Source: Candidatus Latescibacterota bacterium
GTDB taxonomy: Bacteria > Latescibacterota > MVCY01
Direction of reading: 5' to 3'
Length of the DNA: 27,660 bases
Assembly (NCBI GenBank): GCA_030608245.1
Contig: JAUWEO010000001.1
Coordinates: 1-27,660, forward strand
In this document: piece after piece, positions 12,411-20,425 of the stretch
Layout of the letters: each line of letters begins with the position of its first letter
Numbering within the stretch: position 1 is the first letter of the stretch
Notes under the pieces: generated by a model
What the model saw: only the letters and a program-made list of their open reading frames with translations
Databases searched by the model: none
What the model was told of the DNA's origin: nothing
Position numbers and translations under genes: made by a program

Positions 12411-15206
12411 CTAAAAATCCCACCCGAAGGAAAACTCTGAACGGGTGTTTTTGCTCAGAGAGCGGAAATCGGTCTGTCTGCTGAAGTCCAACCTGAGGAC
12501 CACGAAATGAGAGAGCCTCAAACGGGCCCCTATACCGAGACTTCCCAGCAGTCCTTGTTGGCGCATCTGGGCGGCATTGTCCCAACCGTTTCCGATGTCA
12601 ACAAAAAGTGTCCCTCGGATATCCCTCAGCCAAAGTCTAATCCAGGGGAATTTGATCAATAGCTGGTCAATCAGCGGATACCTCAACTCGCCGCTCAACA
12701 GCAACAGATGGTGTCCTCCGATGGAATTGAGCCGATAGCCACGGAAACTCCAGCTTCCCCCGCTGAAAAAGCGTTGTGGTCGTCTGCCGTGACTTGATCT
12801 GGCAAACAACTTTAAGGCCAGGGTATTTCTTCTGGAGAGTCTAAGATAACGGCGCCAATCTGCGAGGAGGCTGAAGTAGTGAATTCGGTGGTGTTCGATA
12901 TCAACAGTTTGTCCTAAGGTGAGGTTGTATCTTTCTCCGTCGATAGGGCCTACGGTGCCCCAAAGGCTGTTGTCTTTGGTGTAGCCGATGTAGGTGGAGA
13001 AAAGCAATCCCCCTTCCGGATCCAGCCCGCCGAAGAACTCTTCGCCCTCACAGTGGCGAAAGACAAGGTCTGTCTGCAGACGGGTGAATTTTGAAAAGGG
13101 GTAGCTGAGAGTGAAAAACCCGCCGTAGCGACGGTAGTGAATCCAGTTAGCCGAGGCGAGACTATATCCAGCCAAGTGAAAGACGCCCAAGGTTTTACTC
13201 CAGCGACGCGTAAGGTCTGCCTTGACTACGGCGATATTCATGTTTCTAAGCAGGTCTCTTCTTGTTCCCGCGGTATTGGACAAAAAGAAGTAGTAGTGGT
13301 GATCTCCCAGCATATCAGTTACTGCCACTCCCAGGCCGCCCACCGGTCCTAATTCTGGGTCGTAGGCGATTACACTCTGGGCCAAATCGAGGCTGAACTT
13401 GCGTTGGTATGGAACCACTCTTTGAACACAGTTTTCCCCTGTCCCGGAAAATGTCCAGTGTTCTCCTGTAGTTTCCGGCTCGGTGGGCTCTACCACTGTT
13501 AGCTGTTGGGGAAGAGAGAATCGGTAGATTTGAAAACTGCCTTTCTCAAAGGCGCAGAATAACAGTTGCTTGCCATCAGGAAACCAGCAGGGGGAGAAGG
13601 CCCCGGTTAAGATATTGGTAATCCTTTTGCACTCCAGGTTTTCGTCCAGGAGGTAGAGATTGAAGCCCCCATCGCGGTCGGAAGAGAAGGCCAATTCTAA
13701 ACCATCAGGAGACCAGGCAGGGGAGAGATCATTGTGTCTGCCCCAGGTCAGAGGTTTTATCTCTCCAGTGGAGAGCTGATAGATAAACAGGTTGTAATAT
13801 CCATGTTCCGGGGGCCTATTTCTGTCCGAGCTGAACACGACCTGCTGCCCGTCGGGGAACCAACTGGGTTCCCGCTCGCTGTAGAGGTCGTTGGTTAGTT
13901 TCTGGAGTCCACCGTCTTTCACCGAAAGGATGTAGAGATCACTTACGCCCTGAGTATCTTGTGCGCAAAAAGCCAGTTGTTCTCCGTCTGGTGACCAACT
14001 GGGAGAGAACAGGGATAACAAGGGCTCAAAGGCGAATTTTCTGATCAATCGGTGCCGGCTGATATCCCACAGATAGAGGGCATCTCGTTCTCCCCTTCTG
14101 GAGACAAAGGCCAATACCTGTTGGCGATTCACAGAGAGTCGGCTGTGTTGGGGGTGAAAGGACTCGAATTCTGCAGTGCGTTCCCCTTTGATGATTTTTT
14201 CCGCTCCGGGTTGGGAAAATCCCTGTCGACAGATGTTGAAATAACCCATCCGATTGGAAATAAACAAAAAACTTTCTGCAGTACTGTCGACAGGGGAGGT
14301 TACAATTACGGGTTGTAGATTCATCCCCGTGTGGGTGAGTTTGGTGGCGATTTCGCTTACCGCCTCGGCGGTGCCCATTCGGGGGAAATACTGCTTCTGG
14401 AGCCAATATCGCCACTCTTCGTTCAGCTTTTTCAGACTCACTCCGGTGGCCGAACGAAAGACAGACTCAAAATCCTCACTGCGCCACCAGTTCTCAAAAA
14501 TGAGGGATATTTTGTCTTCTCCGTATTTTTCAGCAATGTATTTGAGAATACTCTGCCCCTCTTTGTACATCTTGAACGAGCCCTCTATTAGGGCCATATC
14601 CTGGATAGAGACCAGAGTCCCGGAGTAGAGGGCATCTCTTATCACCATATCGGCAGTAGAATCCCACCCCTGGGACCAGTATTCGGCCAGCCCCTCGTTA
14701 AACCAGAGAGGTGGGAGGTAAAAATTATAAATGCGATGTTTCGCCGTTATTGTTTTTAACTTCTCGCAAGTGAAGACGTGGACTAATTCATGACGGATTA
14801 CATGCTTAAACTCTGCAACCGAGCCGGTGTAGGGGATGACCACGCGTCCTTTGGCAAACTCCATAAATCCGCCCACATCTTCGGGCAGGAGGGCAGGAAT
14901 GGTATTGGTCTGCTGGAAGTGAATAGATGAGCTGTAGAAGATGAGGGGAATCCGGCGGTGGAGGGTATAGGTAAGCTTTCGTTCTAAGAGAGTGTAGCTT
15001 TCCTCTGCCAATCTTGCTCCTATCTCCGCAATCCGTCTTTCCTCAGGATAGAAATAGATGTGAAAGTGAGGGGTGGTCATCCTCTGCCAGTCGAAATCTG
15101 TATAGCGGACTTTGTTTTTACCGAAATAGTATTGGGCATGAAGATCAGTTGAGGAGAGCACCAGGCAGAGGAGAACCAGCAGGGGTATTTGCAGGTGATG
15201 TTTCAT
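12411..15206 (-). CDS. Outer-membrane protein fusing a gluzincin metallopeptidase, PD40/TolB-like propeller and Omp85-like barrel
   Basis: A 931-residue exported protein. I chose the ATG at 15206 because it opens a clean signal peptide ending near LHAQ (residue 25); the frame runs 41 codons further up without protein-like sequence. Residues about 40-290 are a peptidase-MA/gluzincin domain: HELVH at 139-143 with the third ligand in FNEGLAE (Glu171). Residues about 300-600 carry at least four PD40/TolB-like units, such as SPSWSPDGEQLAF, EPSWFPDGQQVVFSSDR, SPAWSPDGLELAFSSDRD and CWFPDGKQLLF. Residues about 620-931 resemble the Omp85/BamA surface-antigen barrel, with a GGSWSFRGYR-like segment and a terminal aromatic (FSFGWDF). 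Ribosome binding is weak. The whole would be a barrel-anchored propeller with a peptidase; its substrate is unknown. Confidence 0.85.
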   Translation of the reverse strand: MKHHLQIPLLVLLCLVLSSTDLHAQYYFGKNKVRYTDFDWQRMTTPHFHIYFYPEERRIAEIGARLAEESYTLLERKLTYTLHRRIPLIFYSSSIHFQQTNTIPALLPEDVGGFMEFAKGRVVIPYTGSVAEFKHVIRHELVHVFTCEKLKTITAKHRIYNFYLPPLWFNEGLAEYWSQGWDSTADMVIRDALYSGTLVSIQDMALIEGSFKMYKEGQSILKYIAEKYGEDKISLIFENWWRSEDFESVFRSATGVSLKKLNEEWRYWLQKQYFPRMGTAEAVSEIATKLTHTGMNLQPVIVTSPVDSTAESFLFISNRMGYFNICRQGFSQPGAEKIIKGERTAEFESFHPQHSRLSVNRQQVLAFVSRRGERDALYLWDISRHRLIRKFAFEPLLSLFSPSWSPDGEQLAFCAQDTQGVSDLYILSVKDGGLQKLTNDLYSEREPSWFPDGQQVVFSSDRNRPPEHGYYNLFIYQLSTGEIKPLTWGRHNDLSPAWSPDGLELAFSSDRDGGFNLYLLDENLECKRITNILTGAFSPCWFPDGKQLLFCAFEKGSFQIYRFSLPQQLTVVEPTEPETTGEHWTFSGTGENCVQRVVPYQRKFSLDLAQSVIAYDPELGPVGGLGVAVTDMLGDHHYYFFLSNTAGTRRDLLRNMNIAVVKADLTRRWSKTLGVFHLAGYSLASANWIHYRRYGGFFTLSYPFSKFTRLQTDLVFRHCEGEEFFGGLDPEGGLLFSTYIGYTKDNSLWGTVGPIDGERYNLTLGQTVDIEHHRIHYFSLLADWRRYLRLSRRNTLALKLFARSSHGRRPQRFFSGGSWSFRGYRLNSIGGHHLLLLSGELRYPLIDQLLIKFPWIRLWLRDIRGTLFVDIGNGWDNAAQMRQQGLLGSLGIGARLRLSHFVVLRLDFSRQTDFRSLSKNTRSEFSFGWDF

Positions 15207-15255
15207 AGCAGATAAAGTCGGCCAACAGTTCTTGCCAGAGTCCCTGGGGGAGAAT

Positions 15256-16059
15256 TTACGAGTGAGTGAATCTTTTTGGCAGAACAAGAAGCATTGCCAC
15301 CGCCAACACAAACAGCAGCACGCACACACCCTGATTAAAGAGCACCGGGACTTTCCCGATCTTAAATAATATCATGCTATTTTCGTAATAGCGCGCAGAA
15401 TCAACTACAAAACGAGCTACTGCATAGGAGGCAAGCAGCAGCCAGAAGGTGAAGCCGTCGAACTTCTTAAACCTCTCTAAGAAGAGCAGAAGTCCAAAGA
15501 TTATCAGCCCATAGGCGGAGGAATAGAGCTGGGTGGGATGGATGGGGGTGTGGGGGAAGACAAAGCCAGCTGGACTGTCGGGGGGGAAACCCATCGCCCA
15601 AGGAAGCTGAGAGGGTTTTCCAAAACAGCAGCCGTTTAAAAAACAGCCCATCCGCACCAGAAATATCCCCGAGGCAATAGAGGGGGCGAAGGCGTCTGCC
15701 GTTCTCCAGAAAGGGAGTCTGTGTCGCCGGATATAGAGAAACCCCACTGCCAAAGCAGGGATCAATCCGCCGTAAAGTATCAGGCCGGATATGCCGAATC
15801 CCTCAGGGCCGAAGGGATTGATGATAGAGATCGGGTTATCCGAGTACTGGCCCCAGTGAAACGCCACATAGGTCAATCTTGCCCCGATGATGCCTGTAAC
15901 AATGCCCCATACTGACATATCCATCATTTGACTGGGTTCGACCCCCACCCTCTGGGCGCGCTTTACCGCCAGCCACAGCCCAAAGAAAAAGGCCAGGGCA
16001 AGCATCAATCCGTAAGAGCGAATGGCAAAGGGACCTACTCGGAACAAGAGAGAGTGCAT
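15256..16059 (-). CDS. lgt: Prolipoprotein diacylglyceryl transferase
   Basis: Lgt moves diacylglycerol from phosphatidylglycerol to the lipobox cysteine of prolipoproteins at the inner membrane, the first step of lipoprotein maturation. The protein has 267 residues, about seven membrane segments and the usual length. The signature region RMGCFLNGCCFGKPS and the later PHTPIHPTQLYSSAYGL are plain; the N-terminal segment AIRSYGLMLALAFFFGLWLA matches the first helix. The ATG at 16059 follows GGGGAG by six bases. A 200-base repeat-rich spacer lies upstream. The nearby lipobox-bearing PQQ protein would be a natural client, although Lgt serves the whole cell. It ends 49 bases before the large peptidase-barrel gene. 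Confidence 0.97.
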   Translation of the reverse strand: MHSLLFRVGPFAIRSYGLMLALAFFFGLWLAVKRAQRVGVEPSQMMDMSVWGIVTGIIGARLTYVAFHWGQYSDNPISIINPFGPEGFGISGLILYGGLIPALAVGFLYIRRHRLPFWRTADAFAPSIASGIFLVRMGCFLNGCCFGKPSQLPWAMGFPPDSPAGFVFPHTPIHPTQLYSSAYGLIIFGLLLFLERFKKFDGFTFWLLLASYAVARFVVDSARYYENSMILFKIGKVPVLFNQGVCVLLFVLAVAMLLVLPKRFTHS

Positions 16060-16079
16060 CTTAGTCTCCCCTTTCTATG

Positions 16080-16270
16080 GAGTTAAAGACAAATTCAAGA
16101 AAAACACCGAATCAACGCTGAAACAACCGGAAAAATGATGGTGACGTTTCATTAGGTTGGGTTTCGTTGCTCAACCCAACTTATAGCGACTGCAAGTGCT
16201 CCCGAACACATTGAAAAACAATTTAATATGGTATTCAGTACCTTTCGGTGTTTTTCGGTGTTCAAATCTT
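16080..16270. repeat. Palindromic repeat element filling the lgt / heptose-kinase spacer
   Basis: The left end (16096-16126) reads AAGAAAAACACCGAATCAAC and then GCTGAAACAACC. The right end, on the minus strand (16268-16243), reads GAACACCGAAAAACACCGAA. In the middle GTTGGGTT and AACCCAAC (16156-16163 and 16173-16180) form a perfect eight-base stem of a type common in intergenic repeats of other bacteria. The ends match the element at 11036-11216, so this is a small repeat family. The right end also contains the TGA stop of the upstream kinase gene. Confidence 0.7.
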
Positions 16271-17257
16271 CGTGTCTAAGTTGAAAATGGAATCCTCGAT
16301 CATCTCCCGGGTAACCGGCACTACACCTACCTGCCCCACCACGGCCCCGGCTGCATGGTTTGCCAGAGTAGCCGCTTCTTTCACCGTTGCACCAGCGGCC
16401 ATTGCCACCGTCAGGGTGGCGATCACCGTGTCACCAGCACCAGAGACATCGAAAACCTCTCTTGCTACCGTAGGGATAGAAGCCATACCACCCTCGGTTG
16501 CAAATAACGACATCCCTTTGGAACCCCGGGTGAGCAGGACATACTCGCACTCTAATTGTTCCAGCAATCTGCGGCCTGCCTCCAGAAGCTCCGCCTCTGA
16601 AGCGATCTTGATGCCGAAAGCCGCCTCCACCTCCTCCTGATTGGGCTTGAACAGAGTGACTTTCTTGAAATCAAAGAAATTGTGAAACTTAGGATCAGCG
16701 GTACACGGCTTTCCCTGGATCAAGGGGATAACCTGGGTCAACACACCGCCGGTGATCACCCCCTTGTTGTAATCTTCGATGAGCAAGGCGTCTGCTTGTT
16801 TGATCTGTTCGGCGATAAAATCAACTATGCGACGGGCAATGGAGGCGTCCACAGGACGGGTAATCTCTCTGTCTGCCCTGACCACATGTTGGTGGCGGGC
16901 GATCACTCTGGTTTTAACTGTTGTGGAACGGGAGTGGTCTACAAACACCCCAGCGGTGGATAAATCCATTTGCTCCATCTTTTCCAAAAGCTTCCGACCA
17001 CCGCTGTCTTCTCCAACTACTCCCACCGGGATGGGAATAGCCCCCAGACAGCTTATATTGCGGGCAACATTGGCTGCTCCCCCCAAGCCTGTGGATTCTG
17101 AGGTTACCTCCACTACTGGCACGGGAGCCTCGGGAGAGATCCTTCTCACCTCTCCCCACAGGTATTCATCCAGCATCAGATCTCCCAGAACCAACACCCG
17201 CACAGAATCAAACCGGGAAAAGAGTTCAGTCAATCTCTCACTTGTAAAGTCTGTCAT
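16262..17257 (-). CDS. rfaE1: D-glycero-beta-D-manno-heptose-7-phosphate kinase type PfkB protein (RfaE1/HldA domain only)
   Basis: A 331-residue PfkB/ribokinase-fold kinase matching the first domain of HldE: VLVLGDLMLDEYLWGEV.RISPEAPVPVVEV (20-50), GGAANVARN near 58, TTVKTRVIARHQHVVRADRE near 112, LIEDYNKGVI near 158, TLFKPNQEEVEAAFG near 202, and the catalytic-loop DVSGAGDTVIA near 268. It makes heptose bisphosphate on the way to ADP-heptose for LPS core. The nucleotidyltransferase domain of fused HldE is absent, so that step would be elsewhere. The ATG at 17257 has GGAG six bases upstream. Its stop codon lies in the palindromic element downstream. Other carbohydrate substrates are possible, but the RISPEAPVPVVEV signature supports the heptose call. 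Confidence 0.88.
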   Translation of the reverse strand: MTDFTSERLTELFSRFDSVRVLVLGDLMLDEYLWGEVRRISPEAPVPVVEVTSESTGLGGAANVARNISCLGAIPIPVGVVGEDSGGRKLLEKMEQMDLSTAGVFVDHSRSTTVKTRVIARHQHVVRADREITRPVDASIARRIVDFIAEQIKQADALLIEDYNKGVITGGVLTQVIPLIQGKPCTADPKFHNFFDFKKVTLFKPNQEEVEAAFGIKIASEAELLEAGRRLLEQLECEYVLLTRGSKGMSLFATEGGMASIPTVAREVFDVSGAGDTVIATLTVAMAAGATVKEAATLANHAAGAVVGQVGVVPVTREMIEDSIFNLDTKI

Positions 17258-17279
17258 AATTTACTCCGAAGATGATACC

Positions 17280-17312
17280 AACCTCCCGCAGGTTTGGAAC
17301 CTGCGGGAGGTT
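17280..17312. repeat. Perfect 15-base palindromic repeat
   Basis: AACCTCCCGCAGGTT (17280-17294) and AACCTGCGGGAGGTT (17298-17312) are exact inverted copies around TGG. On the minus strand the hairpin lies between the fructokinase stop and the heptose-kinase start. No T-run follows in that direction, so it is not a standard terminator. It could act as an mRNA-stabilising or processing hairpin, or be a REP-like repeat. Confidence 0.85.
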
Positions 17313-17337
17313 CTGGACGCTGTTTTCATCTTTCGTG

Positions 17338-17356
17338 ATGCCGACCCCGTCGGCAT
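17338..17356. repeat. Perfect eight-base palindrome beside the 17280 hairpin
   Basis: ATGCCGAC (17338-17345) and GTCGGCAT (17349-17356) pair perfectly around CCC. It lies 25 bases from the larger palindrome in the same spacer. Two unlike hairpins side by side suggest that the spacer collects repeats. Confidence 0.75.
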
Positions 17357-17381
17357 GAGCGTTTACGAGCGGATCAAATAC

Positions 17382-18338
17382 TCATTCATTAAGTTGAGCC
17401 AAGGTGGGCAAGGCAGGGATAGCGCCTTTCCGGGTGGTGGTGATCGCCCCTGCTTTGTTGGCTAACTCCAGAATCCCGCGCATCTTTTCCAGGGGAACCT
17501 GTTCCAATCCCTCTCCTTCTGGGAGGCAATCTAACAATTTCCAAAGCAGAGCAGCCGCGAAGGCATCACCGGCTCCGGTGGTATCTATGGCTTCTACCTT
17601 GACTCCATCTACTTTCAGTTGTGCTTTCTTGTCAGAGAAAAAGCATCCCTCTTTTCCTAAGGTTACCACCACCATTAGCGGTCCTGCTTGCCGGAGTCTG
17701 TTGCTTCCCTCCAGTAAATCTTCTGTATCGGTAAGAAACGCAAGCTCTTCCTCGTTCACCTTCACAATGTGAGCCAGAGGAAGCGTCTTCTCTATCTCTC
17801 TTCTGGCCTGTTCGGGGTTTTCCCAAAGGTTGAGCCGGAGGTTAGGATCGTAGGAGACGACCAGATCGTGGCGATTTGCGTATTCAATTGCCTTCAGGGT
17901 GGCAGAACGGGAAGGCTCAGAGATGAGGGAGATAGAGCCGAAGTGGAAGATCCGGGCACTGCCGAGATAATTTTCGTCTATCTCTTTTGGATTCAGGAGT
18001 ATATCGGCGCTGGGATGGCGATAGAAAGAGAAGCTTCTTTCGCCATCTGAGCGAAGGGAAACGAAGGCTAAGGCGGTACGGGCACTTTTTTCAAAGAGCA
18101 GCTGAGAGGTATCTACCCCATTGCTGGCTAAGGTTTCTTGGAGAAAATGACCAAAGGGATCATCGCCGACCTTGCCGATAAACCCAGCATCCACGCCCAA
18201 TTTACCCAGAGCAGCAGCCAGATTAGCTGGAGCCCCACCGGCTGCCCTCAGAAACCCCGGGGCATCCTTTACCTCCACTCCGGTCTGCAGGGAGACAAAA
18301 TCGATCAGGGCCTCTCCTAAGCTGATAATCTGGGGCAT
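17382..18338 (-). CDS. PfkB-family fructokinase
   Basis: A 318-residue carbohydrate kinase of the ribokinase fold, closest in look to bacterial fructokinases, which make fructose 6-phosphate using ATP. Motifs: SLGEALIDF at the start, AAGGAPANLAAALGKLG near 31, FIGKVGDDPFGHFL near 52, SYDPNLRLNLW near 167, KVNEEELAFLT near 196, and the catalytic DTTGAGDAFAAALL near 256. I chose the ATG at 18338; the preceding TTG also reads in frame, but AAGGAG sits five bases before the ATG. A strong promoter lies about 70 bases upstream. It is the first gene of the minus-strand block that continues into the heptose kinase. Exact sugar specificity cannot be read from sequence. Confidence 0.88.
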   Translation of the reverse strand: MPQIISLGEALIDFVSLQTGVEVKDAPGFLRAAGGAPANLAAALGKLGVDAGFIGKVGDDPFGHFLQETLASNGVDTSQLLFEKSARTALAFVSLRSDGERSFSFYRHPSADILLNPKEIDENYLGSARIFHFGSISLISEPSRSATLKAIEYANRHDLVVSYDPNLRLNLWENPEQARREIEKTLPLAHIVKVNEEELAFLTDTEDLLEGSNRLRQAGPLMVVVTLGKEGCFFSDKKAQLKVDGVKVEAIDTTGAGDAFAAALLWKLLDCLPEGEGLEQVPLEKMRGILELANKAGAITTTRKGAIPALPTLAQLNE

Positions 18339-18404
18339 CAAATCTCCTTAGAGGATTAAAATTTAAGCAATTAAGTTAGGAATTTCTTGTTCGAGAGTTT
18401 CAAT

Positions 18405-18434
18405 AATATAACCCACCCAGGGAGTTTTTGTCAA
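18405..18434 (-). promoter_or_regulatory. Sigma70-like promoter for the fructokinase gene
   Basis: On the minus strand TTGACA (18434-18429) is followed after 18 bases by TATATT (18410-18405). The predicted start leaves a leader of about 60 bases before the ATG at 18338. The rest of the 285-base fructokinase/rex spacer holds no gene I can support, and the rex promoter in it is not clear. Confidence 0.75.
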
Positions 18435-18623
18435 GCCTTATTTGTAACTTCAAGAAAATCCCAATAGTGGTAAACGCGACCAGGTAGATTCTCTCTTTTC
18501 CCAAAAAAAATTCATCAGAGAGCGATTTTTTTCTTGCGGAACAGAGAAAGGTGCATTATATTTGACGAAACGTTTTTCAGCAGCCGATTGGCACCCTTAT
18601 TAGTTGTTGATTTTACTGCATAA

Positions 18624-19259
18624 ATGGGGAGTTGGAGAGAAAAAGGTAGATTTCCGGATAGGGTAGTTAGTAGGTTTTCTCTCTATCTGCGATACCTCAA
18701 GCAAGTAGGACAAGAGGGTGTTTACTTAGTTACCTCCTCTCAAATAGCCCAGGCGTTGCATCTGACTGCTCCGCAGGTGCGTCGTGATCTTTCTTATTTA
18801 GGACAATTTGGGTTAGCCGGCGTAGGATATAATGTAAAGAAGCTCGCTTCCACTTTGGAGAAGGTTTTAGGGTTGAACAAAGAATGGCCGGTGGTTCTGG
18901 TGGGAGCAGGTAATCTGGGAGCGGCCCTGTTTTCGTACTCGGGATTTAGAAGACGAGGATTTAAGATCGTTGCCATCTTTGACAAAGATCCTAAAAAGGC
19001 CGGCACCAGATGGGCTAATGTGGCGATATTAGATATAGATCGTCTGCCCGAGACAATAAAGCAAAAAGATGTAAAGATAGGAGTTATTGCCGTGCCCCAG
19101 TATGCAGCGCAGGAGGTGGCAGATCGACTTGTTGGCTCGGGAGTCAAGGCTATTCTCAATTTCTCCCCCTGCAAAATAGAAGTTCCCGACGATGTGAAGC
19201 TGCAAGATGTGGATGTGACCACTGAGCTGGAAACCCTCAGTTGGTTTCTCAGCCAGTGA
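18624..19259 (+). CDS. rex: Redox-sensing transcriptional repressor Rex
   Basis: Rex is a dimeric repressor that binds DNA when NAD+ is high and lets go when NADH rises, switching on fermentative, hydrogenase and electron-disposal genes. The 211 residues show the winged helix first: SRFSLYLRYL, VTSSQIAQALHLTAPQVRRD (37-56) and LSYLGQFGLAGVGYNV. The Rossmann NADH domain follows, with VVLVGAGNLGAALFSY (90-105), IFDKDPKKAG, IAVPQYAAQEVADRLV and ILNFSP. Length is typical. No clear ribosome binding site precedes the ATG at 18624, although it is the only start giving the normal N terminus. A near-consensus Rex site lies 17 bases after its stop, pointing to control of the downstream operon. Confidence 0.97.
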   Translation: MGSWREKGRFPDRVVSRFSLYLRYLKQVGQEGVYLVTSSQIAQALHLTAPQVRRDLSYLGQFGLAGVGYNVKKLASTLEKVLGLNKEWPVVLVGAGNLGAALFSYSGFRRRGFKIVAIFDKDPKKAGTRWANVAILDIDRLPETIKQKDVKIGVIAVPQYAAQEVADRLVGSGVKAILNFSPCKIEVPDDVKLQDVDVTTELETLSWFLSQ

Positions 19260-19275
19260 TAATTTTTGAGATATT

Positions 19276-19306
19276 TTGTGAAACTTTTCACGAAATAGAG
19301 TATAAG
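19276..19306 (+). promoter_or_regulatory. Rex operator overlapping the promoter of the Mrp/Mbs-like operon
   Basis: TTGTGAA-ACTT-TTCACGA (19276-19293) matches the Rex palindrome TTGTGAAnnnnTTCACAA in all but one base. Its left half can serve as a -35 (TTGTGA) to the -10 TATAAG at 19301-19306 with a 19-base spacer, so bound Rex would block RNA polymerase. The first gene of the operon starts 67 bases further on. The operator is a strong match; the promoter reading is less certain. Confidence 0.85.
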
Positions 19307-19373
19307 TTGTTATCTTCGCTGTGTAAGGTTAAATACAAAAGACAGGTGGTTCCAAGTCACAAGTAGCGTTTAT

Positions 19374-20396
19374 ATGAATTATATCTCTAAAAACAATCTT
19401 GTCCAGCTACTGGAGATTCTCAAGAAAGATTACCAAGTCTATTTGCCCGTTAAGAAGGGCGAGCAGCGTTTTTATGACAGATATACCACATTCACAGATG
19501 ACATTGTCATTGGTGAGATAAGACCGTTTGAGCCTCTGAAGGCCTTTTTCACACCTGCAAGAGAGATAGTCGCCGAAGATTTCAAACCCGATATCCCTCA
19601 TTCTCATGATAAACCTTTTGCCATTGTGGGCGTAAAGGCCTGCGATTTAAAGGGGTTCAAAGTTCAGGATTATGTATTCAAAGATCACGATTACCAAGAC
19701 CCCTTCTATATGAAGCTACGCGAAGAAAACCTCATCATATCTGCAGACTGTACCTGCACCATAGATACATGCTTTTGTCTCTCCCTGGATGTTAAACCCT
19801 ACCCCCAAGAAAATTTCGATATTAATCTTTCTCAAGTAACAGAAGGCTATATTGTCGATGTCGGCTCTCCCAGAGGCCAGACGCTCGTTGAGAAGAATTC
19901 TTCCCTTTTTGAAGATGTCAAGGAGAAATTGATTTCTGAAAGAGAAGAGCAGAGAGCGAGGGTTGCCGGAGAGGTAGAAGAGAATATTGAAAAGAATGAT
20001 ATTCCCCATCAAGATGCGCTCAACGGTGCCATAGAAAAGAAATTTGAATCTGACATTTGGAAAAATGAGGCAGAAACTTGCGTCGAATGCGGGGCGTGTA
20101 ATGCTATCTGCCCCACCTGCCACTGTTTTCTGTTGTATGACCAGAAGGACGAAGAACACATGGCGCGGTTGCGTATCTGGGATTCATGTATGATAAAGGA
20201 CTTTGCCAGGGTTGCGGGAGGTGCCAACCCTCGTCCAGAATTGTGGATGAGATTGAGAAACAGGTTTGAGAAGAAATTTGATTTCTTTCCCAAGGTAGCT
20301 GACGTATATGCCTGCACTGGCTGTGGACGCTGCATCTTGGCCTGCCCAGCAAAGATTGATATAAGAGAAGTATTGAAGAAATTAACTGAGAGATAA
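19374..20396 (+). CDS. AsrA/HydB-like protein with two [4Fe-4S] clusters
   Basis: A 340-residue cytoplasmic iron-sulfur protein of the family containing anaerobic sulfite reductase subunit A and the beta subunit of archaeal sulfhydrogenase. In those enzymes it relays electrons between a flavin/NAD(P)H subunit and the catalytic subunit. A C-terminal dicluster module is visible: CVECGACNAICPTC (Cys236, 239, 242, 246) and CTGCGRCILACPAK (Cys314, 317, 320, 324). The N-terminal domain has the family's AIVGVKACDLKGFK segment (83-96) and an additional cysteine group (Cys126, 128, 133, 135) that may hold another centre. It has no membrane segment. It directly follows the Rex operator and precedes the MrpE-like gene by 29 bases. 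No AsrB/C or sulfhydrogenase partner is in view, so its partner may be the flavoprotein two genes on. Confidence 0.85.
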   Translation: MNYISKNNLVQLLEILKKDYQVYLPVKKGEQRFYDRYTTFTDDIVIGEIRPFEPLKAFFTPAREIVAEDFKPDIPHSHDKPFAIVGVKACDLKGFKVQDYVFKDHDYQDPFYMKLREENLIISADCTCTIDTCFCLSLDVKPYPQENFDINLSQVTEGYIVDVGSPRGQTLVEKNSSLFEDVKEKLISEREEQRARVAGEVEENIEKNDIPHQDALNGAIEKKFESDIWKNEAETCVECGACNAICPTCHCFLLYDQKDEEHMARLRIWDSCMIKDFARVAGGANPRPELWMRLRNRFEKKFDFFPKVADVYACTGCGRCILACPAKIDIREVLKKLTER

Positions 20397-20425
20397 GTAA
20401 CAGAAAGTATGGAGATAACATAAAG

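Noticed and set aside
15207..15329. Upstream in-frame extension of the peptidase-barrel protein, cysteine-rich
   Set aside because: It overlaps the 3' end of lgt in another frame (its Cys/Trp-rich residues come from that overlap), and the ATG at 15206 opens a normal signal peptide.
16080..16270. The repeat-bounded spacer as a full insertion sequence
   Set aside because: It is too short to encode a transposase and holds no meaningful open frame.
18494..18536. CTCTCT...AGAGAG followed by a T-run as a terminator
   Set aside because: The stem is only six pairs with a loop of more than 20 bases, and no plus-strand gene lies upstream to terminate.
18562..18580. Possible second Rex site (TTGACGAAACGTTTTTCAG) upstream of rex
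   Set aside because: Only part of the palindrome matches and the spacing is wrong; I cannot separate it from chance or from a promoter -35.
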